Assembly (NCBI RefSeq): GCF_010894405.1
Contig: NZ_JAAIYA010000010.1
Span: 402,244-466,243 of the forward strand
Length of the DNA stretch: 64,000 nt
Source: Pyxidicoccus caerfyrddinensis
GTDB lineage: Bacteria > Myxococcota > Myxococcia > Myxococcales > Myxococcaceae
Direction: 5' to 3'
In this document: positions 55,171 to 63,805 of the stretch, in pieces
How positions within the stretch are numbered: position 1 is the first letter of the stretch
Layout: every line of letters begins with the position of its first letter
Program-made: the position numbers and the translations under genes
Notes under the pieces: generated by a model
The model's input: only the letters and a program-made list of their open reading frames with translations
The model's database searches: none
What the model was told of the DNA's origin: nothing

Positions 55171-55753
55171 GACGTCCGCCCCTGGACGCGAGGCGCTTGC
55201 GGATGCGGCTCAGGGACTCGGGCTTCACGCCGACGTAGCTGGCCAGTTGGTACTGCGGGATGCGCTGGAGCAGGTCGGGCCGCGTCTCGAGCAGCCGCAG
55301 GTAGCGCTGCTCAGGTGTGTCGGTGACGTACGAGGCCAGGCGGTCCTGCTGCTCGACGATCACCTGCTCCATGGCGCGCCGGGAGATGGACTCGAAGCGC
55401 GGGAAGCGCGCGTAGAGGTCGCTCTCCTTCTGTTCGTTGCCCACGACCAGCGTGGTGTCCTCGGCACAGACGAGGAAGTGCTCGGCGGGAGTCTTGTTCA
55501 TGAAGCTGCGCAGGGAGAGTACCCACTGCTCTTCCGTGAAGAAGCCGTTGCTGCGCTCCTCACCGTCCACCAGGGAGTACTGCCGGACGCAGCCTTCCAG
55601 GACGAAGTAGCATTCGGTGCAGACCTGCCCCTGCTCCAGGAGGACGGTGCCCTTCTTGAAGGTCCTCACCACCATGCTGTCCAGAATCGCCCGGGCCTCC
55701 TCCTCCGAAAGCGGGGACAGCCTGGAGAAGTAGTCGAGGAGCTTGTGCTTCAT
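55148..55753 (-). CDS. Crp/Fnr-family transcriptional regulator
   Basis: The 201-residue protein has a cyclic-nucleotide-binding-like beta-roll (about 15-120; FKKGTVLLEQGQVCTECYFVLEGCVRQY) and a C-terminal HTH (IPQYQLASYVGVKPESLSRIRKRL). The Fnr iron-sulfur cysteines are missing, and the cNMP pocket lacks the usual Arg-Ser pair, so the ligand is unclear. Members of this branch often regulate a neighbouring gene in response to a small molecule. It is convergent with the DUF4386-like gene. Confidence 0.82.
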   Translation of the reverse strand: MKHKLLDYFSRLSPLSEEEARAILDSMVVRTFKKGTVLLEQGQVCTECYFVLEGCVRQYSLVDGEERSNGFFTEEQWVLSLRSFMNKTPAEHFLVCAEDTTLVVGNEQKESDLYARFPRFESISRRAMEQVIVEQQDRLASYVTDTPEQRYLRLLETRPDLLQRIPQYQLASYVGVKPESLSRIRKRLASRGGRPTPRRSG

Positions 55754-55810
55754 GGGAGTGAAGGGAGCGTAGCAGCTCTCCCTCGCCCACCCCGGCTCAT
55801 TCCCGCTTCC

Positions 55811-56707
55811 CTACGCCGGCTGCTTCTGGCTCAGCGCCACGCTGCCGAGAATCAACGTCCCGGCGATGACCATGGGCACCGTCAGCGGCTCGTCCAGGAG
55901 CAAGAACGCCCACGTCACGGCGAACAGTGGGACGACATACGTGACGGTGGAGGCACGCGCCGCCCCGATGCGCTGGATGAGCCGGTAGAAGATGGCATAG
56001 GCCACCCCGGTGCAGAGCACACCGAGCGCCCCGGCGCACAGCCAGGACCGCAGGGGAATGGAGTGCTCCGGCCACGACGCGGCGGCGAACGGAAGCATGA
56101 GCACCGCCGAGCACAGGAGCGTGGCCGCCGCCACGGCACCGGCCGGAAGGCCCGTGAGGTTGCGCTTCACCATGTTCCCGCCGATGCCATACAGGAACGC
56201 GGCCGTGGTGCCCGCCGCCACCGCCCAGCCGATGCTCGCGCCCGCCGTCTTGCCGCTGGCCAGCACCACCACGCCCGCGAAGCCCGCGAACAGCGCCACC
56301 GCGCGCCGCGAGCCGATGCGCTCGCCGTAGAACAGGAACGCCACCAGCGCGGTGAACAGCACCGCCATGCTGTTGCAGATGGCGCCGATGCCGGCCGGCG
56401 CCCGCTGCGCCGCCCACGCGAACAGGGCGAACGGCACCGCCGAGTTGATGGCCCCAATCAGGGCCAGCCTCGGCCACAGCTTCAGCGGGAAGGAGGCCCG
56501 CGCGCGCCACAGGAACGGCATCAGCACGAGCGCACCCAGCGCGAGCCGCAGCTCCACCAGGGGCATTGCGCCGAAGTCCTTGGCCGCGACGCGCATGAAC
56601 ATGAACGACGCGCCCCAGATGGCGCCCAGCAGCCCCAGCTCGAGCGGCGTCTGCCAAGTGACCGCGAGTGAGGGAGAGACGGGACGGACCAGCGTGGTTG
56701 AGCTCAT
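55811..56707 (-). CDS. EamA/DMT-family transporter (RhaT-like)
   Basis: The 298-residue protein has ten transmembrane helices in two EamA repeats (LLGAIWGASFMFMRVAAKDFG opens the first; AAGTTAAFLYGIGGNMVKRN and VTYVVPLFAVTWAFLLLDEP belong to the second). The family exports metabolites or amino acids. The start at 56707 gives the normal N-terminus; the upstream in-frame ATG at 56767 is less likely. It is divergent from a LysR gene 107 bp away, a classic regulator/exporter arrangement. Its last 117 bp and 15 bp downstream are duplicated at 49391-49522. Confidence 0.88.
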   Translation of the reverse strand: MSSTTLVRPVSPSLAVTWQTPLELGLLGAIWGASFMFMRVAAKDFGAMPLVELRLALGALVLMPFLWRARASFPLKLWPRLALIGAINSAVPFALFAWAAQRAPAGIGAICNSMAVLFTALVAFLFYGERIGSRRAVALFAGFAGVVVLASGKTAGASIGWAVAAGTTAAFLYGIGGNMVKRNLTGLPAGAVAAATLLCSAVLMLPFAAASWPEHSIPLRSWLCAGALGVLCTGVAYAIFYRLIQRIGAARASTVTYVVPLFAVTWAFLLLDEPLTVPMVIAGTLILGSVALSQKQPA

Positions 56708-56814
56708 GGCGAGGCTCCAAAATGACTGTTGGCTGTCCCCTAGATGTCGCCGAGCGCCCTTCCCCACAAGCGCATGTTTTTCCAGGCAGCCACAAATATG
56801 ATTTGAGGCTCGTC
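56708..56814. promoter_or_regulatory. Divergent EamA/LysR control region
   Basis: This 107-bp region between divergent starts contains an AT-rich stretch at about 56774-56805 (ATGTTTTTCCAG, then ACAAATATGATTTG). It has a T-N11-A-like arrangement as bound by LysR proteins. The precise site is a by-eye assignment. Confidence 0.35.
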
Positions 56815-57726
56815 ATGCCCCTGCCCTCCGACTGGCTCCCGGCCCTGGCGGCCTTCGAGTCCGCCGCCCGTCACCAGAACTTCGCCCACGCGGCGGAGGA
56901 GCTGCACCTCACGGCCAGCGCGGTCAGCCACCATGTGCGCAAGCTGGAGGCACAGCTCGGCGTCGCCCTCTTCCAGCGCCATGCGCGCGGCGTGTCCCTT
57001 ACGGCCGAGGGACGCCAGCTCGCGGACACGGCCAGCAGCGCGATGGCGGACATCGACGGAGTGCTGCGCGGCCTGAGCGCCGCGCGTGACGAGCGCAACC
57101 GCGTGCGCATCAACACGCTGCACTCACTGACGTACACCTGGCTGCTGCCGCGCCTGCCGGCCTTCACCACCCTGCACCCGCACATCCGCATCCAGATAGA
57201 CACGGAGGCCTCGCTGGCGCGCTTCGACGAAGGCGGCCCCGACCTGGCCATCCGCCACGGAGAGGGCCACTGGACGGGACTGACGGCGCACCACCTGATG
57301 GACGACGCCCTCTTCCCCGTGGCCTCGCCTCGGCTGGCCGGCCTCCAGGACGTCCGGGACGCGGCGGATGTCGCGAAGCTGCCGCTGGTGAGGGACTTGT
57401 CGCGCCAGGGCTGGGCGGACTGGTTCCGCGCGGCGGGCGTGCGCGACGTGCAGTTCGACGAGCGCCACGGCTTCAGCGACACCACGGACGCGCTGAAAGC
57501 CGCGGTGCACGGCCTGGGCGCGGCGCTCGGGCGCGAGCAGATTGTGGCGCCGTACCTCGCGGATGGGCGCCTGGTGCGGCTGCCCGGCCCCACCCTGCCC
57601 GCGCGCTTCGGCTACTTCGTGGTGTACCCGGCGCACCGGCGGCTGCGGCCCGCGGCGCGGACCTTCGTCGACTGGGTGCTCCAGCAACCCGCGCGCCCGC
57701 CCGCGGAGCCTCCCCGGACCCGGTAG
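56815..57726 (+). CDS. LysR-family transcriptional regulator (GcvA-like)
   Basis: The 303-residue protein has an N-terminal LysR HTH (ALAAFESAARHQNFAHAAEEL, then TASAVSHHVRKLEAQLGVALF) and a C-terminal ligand-binding domain with the family features LLPRLPAFTTLHPHIRIQI and DLAIRHGEG. The overall pattern is closest to GcvA-type regulators. The start at 56815 follows GAGG; upstream codons run into the control region. It probably controls the divergent EamA transporter gene. Confidence 0.87.
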   Translation: MPLPSDWLPALAAFESAARHQNFAHAAEELHLTASAVSHHVRKLEAQLGVALFQRHARGVSLTAEGRQLADTASSAMADIDGVLRGLSAARDERNRVRINTLHSLTYTWLLPRLPAFTTLHPHIRIQIDTEASLARFDEGGPDLAIRHGEGHWTGLTAHHLMDDALFPVASPRLAGLQDVRDAADVAKLPLVRDLSRQGWADWFRAAGVRDVQFDERHGFSDTTDALKAAVHGLGAALGREQIVAPYLADGRLVRLPGPTLPARFGYFVVYPAHRRLRPAARTFVDWVLQQPARPPAEPPRTR

Positions 57727-57781
57727 GCGCGAAGCGCGCTGCCGCCGGCCCTCGGGCGCGGCAGCGACCTTCGGCCATATT

Positions 57782-57795
57782 GACAGGAACCTGTC
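57782..57795. promoter_or_regulatory. Likely MarR operator, GACAGG-AA-CCTGTC
   Basis: This perfect palindrome lies 20 bases upstream of the MarR start. A second partial copy, GGCAGAAGCCTGTCC, follows at 57801-57815 and runs up to the ATG. TTGACA within the first arm could be a -35 element, so binding would block transcription. Confidence 0.6.
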
Positions 57796-57815
57796 GAATT
57801 GGCAGAAGCCTGTCC

Positions 57816-58292
57816 ATGACGAAGCTCACGGCAGCGGGAGAGCTCCTCACGGAGCTGGTGCTGGAGGTGTTCCGAGTCAACGGCCTGGCGCTGGAGGCGG
57901 GAGACGCGCTGACGGAGTCCCTGGGGCTCAGCAGCGCCCGCTGGCAGGTGCTCGGCGTGGTGGACCACGAGCCGGCGCCGGTGGCGAACGTCGCCCGCGT
58001 CATGGGGCTTGCCCGGCAGAGCGTGCAGCAGACCGCCGATGCGCTGGAGCGCGATGGCTTCATCGAGTACCGGGAGAATCCGCACCACCGTCGCGCGAAG
58101 CTCATCGCGCTGACGCCTCGGGGCCGCGAGGCGCTCCGGAAGGTCGAGGCCCGCCAGGCGACCTGGGCCAACCAGCTCGCCGCGGGAATGGACGCGAAGG
58201 CGCTGCGGTCAGCGGCGGAGGGACTGCGCCAGGTGCGACAGCGCCTGGAGGAAGACACCGCCTCCGACAGCCGGGCGGGAGGCGCGCGATGA
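57816..58292 (+). CDS. MarR-family transcriptional regulator
   Basis: The 158-residue protein has the MarR winged helix (SSARWQVLGVVDHEPAPVANVARVMGLARQSVQQ, split as helices at about 38-75) and the wing DGFIEYRENPHHRRAKLIALTPRGRE. MarR proteins release DNA on binding phenolic or other small ligands. It forms an operon with the VOC-family gene (ATGA overlap) and probably represses both from the palindrome upstream. The start at 57816 lies directly after that repeat; the in-frame start at 57780 would cover the operator. Confidence 0.87.
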   Translation: MTKLTAAGELLTELVLEVFRVNGLALEAGDALTESLGLSSARWQVLGVVDHEPAPVANVARVMGLARQSVQQTADALERDGFIEYRENPHHRRAKLIALTPRGREALRKVEARQATWANQLAAGMDAKALRSAAEGLRQVRQRLEEDTASDSRAGGAR

Positions 58293-59005
58293 GCGGCACG
58301 TCGACGATTCCCCTCCTCCCCTGTGTCTCGCTCGACGAGACGCTGGACTTCTACCGGGCCCTCGGCTTCGAGGTGACCTATCGGCAGACCTCGCCGAATC
58401 CGTACGCGGTGGTGCAGCGCGACGACTTCCAGCTGCACTTCTTCGGCCTCAAGGGGCTGGAGCCCTCCGCCGCGTACAGCACCTGCCTGATCGTGATGCC
58501 CGAGGTGGAACCCCTGCATGCCACCTTCTCCGAGGCCCTGCGGCGCACGCTCGGCAGGCTCCCGGTGTCAGGCATCCCCCGGCTCACGCGGATGAAGCCG
58601 GGCCAGGGTCGGTTCACCCTGGTGGACCTGAATGGCAACTCCCTCATCTTCGTCCGGCGGGAGAAGGCCGGCGCCTCCAAGCCCCGCCCCGCGCCGGAGC
58701 CCTCCTCCCGGCTGGCGAAGGCGCTCGCCGCTGCCGCCCGCCTGCGGGACTTCAAGACGGACGACGCCGCGGCGGCGAAGGTCCTCGACGTGGCGCTCGC
58801 CCGGAACGAGCCCGCCGCGCCCGTGGACCGGGCCCGCGCCCTGGCGGCCCGCGCCGAGCTGGCGGTGGCCCTGGATGACCCGGAGCGCGCGAAGGCCCTG
58901 CGCGCCGAGCTCCAGCAGGTTCCCCTGTCCGCCGAGGAGCGCGAGCACCTCCAGGTGGAGCTGCGCGCCGTGGACCACCTGGAGCGCATGCTCGGGCGGC
59001 GGTAG
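58289..59005 (+). CDS. Glyoxalase/bleomycin-resistance (VOC) protein with helical C-terminal extension
   Basis: The 238-residue protein has one VOC domain (residues 6-125; LPCVSLDETLDFYRALGFEV, DDFQLHFFG, FTLVDLNGNSLIF), resembling bleomycin-binding proteins. About 110 further residues, mostly helical and Ala/Arg/Glu-rich, are not typical of the family. Such proteins bind antibiotics or process small electrophiles. Co-translation with a MarR regulator suggests a detoxification or resistance unit. Confidence 0.8.
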   Translation: MSGTSTIPLLPCVSLDETLDFYRALGFEVTYRQTSPNPYAVVQRDDFQLHFFGLKGLEPSAAYSTCLIVMPEVEPLHATFSEALRRTLGRLPVSGIPRLTRMKPGQGRFTLVDLNGNSLIFVRREKAGASKPRPAPEPSSRLAKALAAAARLRDFKTDDAAAAKVLDVALARNEPAAPVDRARALAARAELAVALDDPERAKALRAELQQVPLSAEEREHLQVELRAVDHLERMLGRR

Positions 59006-59006
59006 C

Positions 59007-59843
59007 TCACACCGTCGCGTCGAACCCGTCGGTGGACACGGCCAGCTCGCGCCACGCGGCGAGCTCCTCGGCGACCTGCCGGTTCTTGGCTTCGACGACG
59101 GCGACCGTGTCGCTCCCCAGGGGCAGCCGCAGCGGCGGCCGCTCCGCGTCCACCAGCGTGAGCATGGCCTTCGCCAGCTTGTGGGGGTTGCCCGGCTGCG
59201 CGTGGTTCAGCGTCGTGGCGGAGGAGCGGGTGACACCGGACGACGCGGCGTAGTCGGCGATGGGCTCGGACACGGAGAGGGACTGCCCGTCGAGGAAGTC
59301 CGTGCGGAAGTAGCCGGGCTCCACCACCGTCACCTTGATGCCGAGCGGCGCCAGCTCGGCATGCAGCGCTTCTGTGAGCCCCTCCACCGCGAACTTGGTG
59401 GCGCAGTAGACGCCCCAGCCCTGGGAGGAGGCGTAGCCGCCGACGGAGGACATGTTGATGACGTGGCCCGAGCGCTGGCGCCGCATCTGCGGCAGCACCG
59501 CGCGGGTGACGGCGAGCAGGCCGAAGACATTGGTGGAGAACACGCGCTCCACGTCGCGAGCGCTGGCCTCCTCCACCGCGCTGAGCAGGCCGAAGCCGGC
59601 GTTGTTCACCAGCACGTCGACGCGGCCGAAGCGCGCCACGGCCGCCTCCACCGCGGCGCGGGCCTGCGCCTCCTGGGTGACGTCGAGCGCGGCGGCGAGC
59701 AGGCGCGGGTGCTCGCCGAACTTCGCGGTGAGACTCTTGGAGTCTCTCGCGGTGGCGACGACAGCGTCGCCGGCGGCCAGGGCCTCGGCGGTGATGAGGG
59801 CGCCAAAACCACGGGAAGCTCCAGTGATGAACCAGACGCGCAT
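59007..59843 (-). CDS. Short-chain dehydrogenase/reductase (SDR)
   Basis: The 278-residue oxidoreductase has the classical SDR cofactor motif TGASRGFG, the structural NNAG, and a catalytic Ser-Tyr-Lys set in INMSSVGGYASSQGW and YCATK. Arg at the end of the second beta-strand region (ATARDSKSL) favours NADP(H). The start at 59843 gives MRVWFITGASRG; upstream in-frame codons are not needed. It is divergent from a LysR gene, its likely regulator. The substrate is unknown. Confidence 0.88.
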   Translation of the reverse strand: MRVWFITGASRGFGALITAEALAAGDAVVATARDSKSLTAKFGEHPRLLAAALDVTQEAQARAAVEAAVARFGRVDVLVNNAGFGLLSAVEEASARDVERVFSTNVFGLLAVTRAVLPQMRRQRSGHVINMSSVGGYASSQGWGVYCATKFAVEGLTEALHAELAPLGIKVTVVEPGYFRTDFLDGQSLSVSEPIADYAASSGVTRSSATTLNHAQPGNPHKLAKAMLTLVDAERPPLRLPLGSDTVAVVEAKNRQVAEELAAWRELAVSTDGFDATV

Positions 59844-59965
59844 GGCGGATTCCTTTCGGGTGCGTCGCCGGGCAGTGCGACCGGCTGACGATTCAGAAGG
59901 TACCGGCCGCACTTCATTGAGAGAATCTCTTGAGTCTTCATCGAGCTGATGAATTCATCTCAGTA
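59844..59965. promoter_or_regulatory. Divergent SDR/LysR control region with palindromes
   Basis: A perfect 12-bp palindrome, GATGAATTCATC, lies at 59948-59959, flanked by further TTCAT and ATGAA half-sites at 59937-59941 and 59965-59970. AGAGAATCTCT lies at 59919-59929. The region is AT-richer than its surroundings. It fits a LysR site that autoregulates the LysR gene and controls the SDR gene. Confidence 0.55.
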
Positions 59966-60871
59966 ATGAAGCGCATCGACCCGGCGGCCCTGTCCCCCTT
60001 CCTGGCCATCGCCACGCACCGCAGCTTCCGGAAGGCGGCGGTGGAACTGAGGGTGTCGCCCTCGGCGCTGAGCCACGCGTTGAATGGCATCGAGGAGCGC
60101 CTGGGCGTGCGGCTGGTCAATCGCACCACGCGCAGCGTCGCGCTGACGGAAGCAGGCGAGCGCCTGTTCGAGCGCATCCGTCCCGCCTTCCGCGACATCA
60201 ACGACGCCATCGAGGACCTGAACAGCTTTCGCGGCCAGCCCATGGGCACGCTGCGCATCAACGCGGCGCTGCAGTCCGCCCAGCTGGCGCTCATGCCCAT
60301 CGTCACCCGCTTCCTGCGGGCGTACCCGGACGTGCGCGTCGACCTCGTGGTGGAGGATGCGCTGACGGACATCGTCGCCGCGGGCTTCGACGCCGGGGTG
60401 CGCCTGGGCGAGAGCCTCGAAGCGGACATGCTCGCGGTGCCCATCGTTCCCCGCATCCGGTCCGCCGTCGTGGGCTCGCCGGAGTACTTCGAGCGGCATG
60501 CCCGGCCGAAGACGCCGCAGGACCTGCGGACCCTGCCCTGCATCCGCTATCGCTTCCTCAGCGGCGCCTTCTACCGGTGGGAGTTCGAGCGGGGCACCGA
60601 GGAAGTCAGCATCGAGGTCGACGGCCCGCTGAGCGTCACCGAGCAGAACCTGATGGTCGACGCGGCGCTGGAGGGCGTGGGGCTGGCCTATGTCTTCGAG
60701 CCGAGGGTGACCGAGCTGATTGCGCAAGGCCGCCTGGTGCGCGTGCTGGAGGACTGGTGCCCCGCCTACCCGGGGTTCTTCCTCTACTACCCCAGCCGCC
60801 GCCAGCTCCCGGCCGCGCTCCGCGCCTTCGTCGACTTCGCGAGGGCGCCAGCGCCAGGCCGGGCGGGCTGA
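59966..60871 (+). CDS. LysR-family transcriptional regulator
   Basis: The 301-residue protein has an N-terminal HTH (LSPFLAIATHRSFRKAAVEL, VSPSALSHALNGIEERLGVRL) and a co-inducer domain of the CrgA/PA0477-like branch (MPIVTRFLRAYPDVRVDLVV, GFDAGVRLGE). The start at 59966 keeps the palindromes upstream of the coding region. It is likely the regulator of the divergent SDR gene, an arrangement common for quinone or aldehyde reductases. Confidence 0.87.
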   Translation: MKRIDPAALSPFLAIATHRSFRKAAVELRVSPSALSHALNGIEERLGVRLVNRTTRSVALTEAGERLFERIRPAFRDINDAIEDLNSFRGQPMGTLRINAALQSAQLALMPIVTRFLRAYPDVRVDLVVEDALTDIVAAGFDAGVRLGESLEADMLAVPIVPRIRSAVVGSPEYFERHARPKTPQDLRTLPCIRYRFLSGAFYRWEFERGTEEVSIEVDGPLSVTEQNLMVDAALEGVGLAYVFEPRVTELIAQGRLVRVLEDWCPAYPGFFLYYPSRRQLPAALRAFVDFARAPAPGRAG

Positions 60872-60934
60872 GCGGCGAGAAGGGCACGTTGTTAGGATGG
60901 AGCGGCCCCAGCGGAATCAGACGCGAGGTGGACC

Positions 60935-62080
<1,146 letters not shown>

Positions 62081-62146
62081 GGACTCGCGACGCGCAGGAG
62101 GCGGAGCCCCCACTGCCAGCATGGCAACCACGCTAGACTGCCCTCC

Positions 62147-63205
62147 ATGAAAAAGCGGCTCCTCCTCGGGTTCGGCGTGCTGGTCCTGGTGCTGGCGGGT
62201 TTCATCGCGAAGACGCTCGCGGACGCGGGCCAGTTCAAGCACCTCGCCCCCCACTTCGCCGGCCGTTGCACGCCGGTGTCCGGCATGCCCGGCGCCGAGG
62301 ACATCACCTTCCACCCGACGCTCGGCTACGCCTACGTCTCGTCGGATGACCGGCGCGCCACGCTGGCCGGACGCCCCGTGCAGGGAGGAATCTATCGCCT
62401 CGACCCGGCGAGCTCCGCGCCCCCCGTGCTGTTGACCGGAGCCTTCAAGCAGGCCTTCCACCCGCACGGCCTCACTCTCTTCGTCGCCCCGGACGGCGCG
62501 CAGACCCTGTTCGTGGTCAATCACCCGGAGCCGGGGCAGCAGCAGGTGGAACGATTCCAGGTCGGTGCGGACGGGATGCTCATCCACCACCAGTCGCTGC
62601 GAGACCCGGCCCTGGTCTCCCCCAATGACGTGGTGGCGGTGGACGCCGCGCGCTTCTATGTGACGAACGACCACCACTACCCGCCGGGCGCCATGCAGGT
62701 CGTGGAGGAGTACCTGCAGCTCGCCATCGGCAACGTGCTCTACTTCGACGGCAAGGGTTTCCGGGAAGTCATCAGCGGCACGTCCTACGCCAATGGCATC
62801 AACCGCTCCGCGGACGGTCGGACGGTCTACCTCGCGCAGGTGGTCGGGCGCTCACTGTCCGTCTACTCGCGGGACGCGGACTCGGGCTCATTGACGCATC
62901 GGCAGACGCTCCCACTGGGGACCGGGCCGGACAACATCGAGGTGGATGCGAAAGGCGAGCTGTGGATTGCCGCCCACCCGAAGCTGCTGGATTTCGTGGC
63001 CCACGCGAAGGACGTGTCCGGGGCGACGCGAGCTCCCGCGCAGGTGCTGCGGCTGAAGTCCTCGGGAGACACGTTCGAGATGGAGGAGGTGTTCCTCGAC
63101 GACGGCCGGCAGACAGCCGGCAGCGCCGTGGCAGCGGTCTCCGGGAAATGGATGCTGCTCGGCCCCGTCTTCGACCCGGATATGCTCCGCTGCGAGCTGC
63201 CTTGA
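62147..63205 (+). CDS. Paraoxonase/arylesterase-like calcium-dependent beta-propeller hydrolase, membrane-anchored
   Basis: The 352-residue protein has an uncleaved or Sec signal helix (residues 4-22) and a six-bladed propeller. Residues line up with the calcium ligands of mammalian paraoxonases: Glu-Asp in GAEDITFHP, Asn in SPNDVVAVD, Asn in YANGINRS, and Asp-Asn in GTGPDNIEVD, with a candidate catalytic His in HPHGLTLF. Paraoxonases hydrolyse lactones, including acyl-homoserine lactones, and aryl esters. It lies 66 bp after the pirin gene. Its stop overlaps the TTG start of the next gene, so all three may form one operon. Confidence 0.75.
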   Translation: MKKRLLLGFGVLVLVLAGFIAKTLADAGQFKHLAPHFAGRCTPVSGMPGAEDITFHPTLGYAYVSSDDRRATLAGRPVQGGIYRLDPASSAPPVLLTGAFKQAFHPHGLTLFVAPDGAQTLFVVNHPEPGQQQVERFQVGADGMLIHHQSLRDPALVSPNDVVAVDAARFYVTNDHHYPPGAMQVVEEYLQLAIGNVLYFDGKGFREVISGTSYANGINRSADGRTVYLAQVVGRSLSVYSRDADSGSLTHRQTLPLGTGPDNIEVDAKGELWIAAHPKLLDFVAHAKDVSGATRAPAQVLRLKSSGDTFEMEEVFLDDGRQTAGSAVAAVSGKWMLLGPVFDPDMLRCELP

Positions 63206-63666
63206 CGACGAACCGCTCGCGCCGGGTGTTGCTCGGCCTCGCCGCCGTCCTCCTCGTCGCGAGTGGCTGCGCGCCTCGCCGTCATCCCGCCTTTCCACCG
63301 GAGAAGCACGGACTGCCGCCGGGAACGCCCCTCACCTTCGCCCAGCTGCGCGAAGGGGCGCTGCCGGCCGGAGACCGGTTCCAGATTGACGCCTACGTCG
63401 CGGGCTTCAGTGACTGTCCGCCGTGCCCGCCACGGTCCAACTGTAAGACGTGTGAGCGGCTCTCGACAGTGCTGTATCTGAGCGAGGGGCCTCCGCCGTA
63501 CCAGGCGGAGTCGGCGGTGCTGAGCGTCGATATCGGCATCCACGACGGCCACGCGTTCGTGCCTGGCCGCAGGTATCGCTTCGAGATGGGCCCACCGACG
63601 CCCGACGACACCCCGGGGCCGCTGTCGTACGAAGCCTCCCTGCTGCGCTACACGCCGCTCCCCTAG
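63202..63666 (+). CDS. Small Cys-containing lipoprotein, unknown function
   Basis: The TTG start at 63202 overlaps the previous stop (TTGA). The 154-residue product has a signal peptide with lipobox VASGC and a domain with four clustered cysteines (SDCPPCPPRSNCKTCE). A beta-rich tail ends GRRYRFEMGPPTPDD and RYTPLP. The stop codon TAG is formed by the TA and first base of the palindromic element that begins at 63664, so the natural C-terminus may have been longer or different. No family is recognised. Confidence 0.6.
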   Translation: MTTNRSRRVLLGLAAVLLVASGCAPRRHPAFPPEKHGLPPGTPLTFAQLREGALPAGDRFQIDAYVAGFSDCPPCPPRSNCKTCERLSTVLYLSEGPPPYQAESAVLSVDIGIHDGHAFVPGRRYRFEMGPPTPDDTPGPLSYEASLLRYTPLP

Positions 63667-63775
63667 TCCTACTGTGTCATAAAGGTCGTCCCCCTCGGAA
63701 AACGGCGTGCTGGCAGAGTCGTTGGCACAGGGCATTCCCGAGGGGAAACCAGACGTTTATGACACAGTAGGACTA
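63664..63775. mobile_element. 112-bp palindromic MITE-like element flanked by TA
   Basis: The ends are perfect inverted repeats of 20 bp reading TAGTCCTACTGTG onward (63664-63683 and 63756-63775). After one mismatch, partial pairing continues inward, including CCCCTCGG (63691-63698) with its complement near 63737-63744. TA dinucleotides bound the element, as expected for IS630/Tc1-mariner-type elements that duplicate TA. There is no reading frame inside. It is probably a non-autonomous element mobilised by a transposase supplied elsewhere. Confidence 0.75.
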
Positions 63776-63805
63776 GTGAAGTGTCCGCGAAGTAATCCAA
63801 CATAG

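Noticed and set aside
63663..63776. Ordinary transcription terminator for the small lipoprotein gene
   Set aside because: The arms are much longer than other terminators here, AT-rich at the ends, flanked by TA and adjacent to a transposase, so a mobile element fits better.
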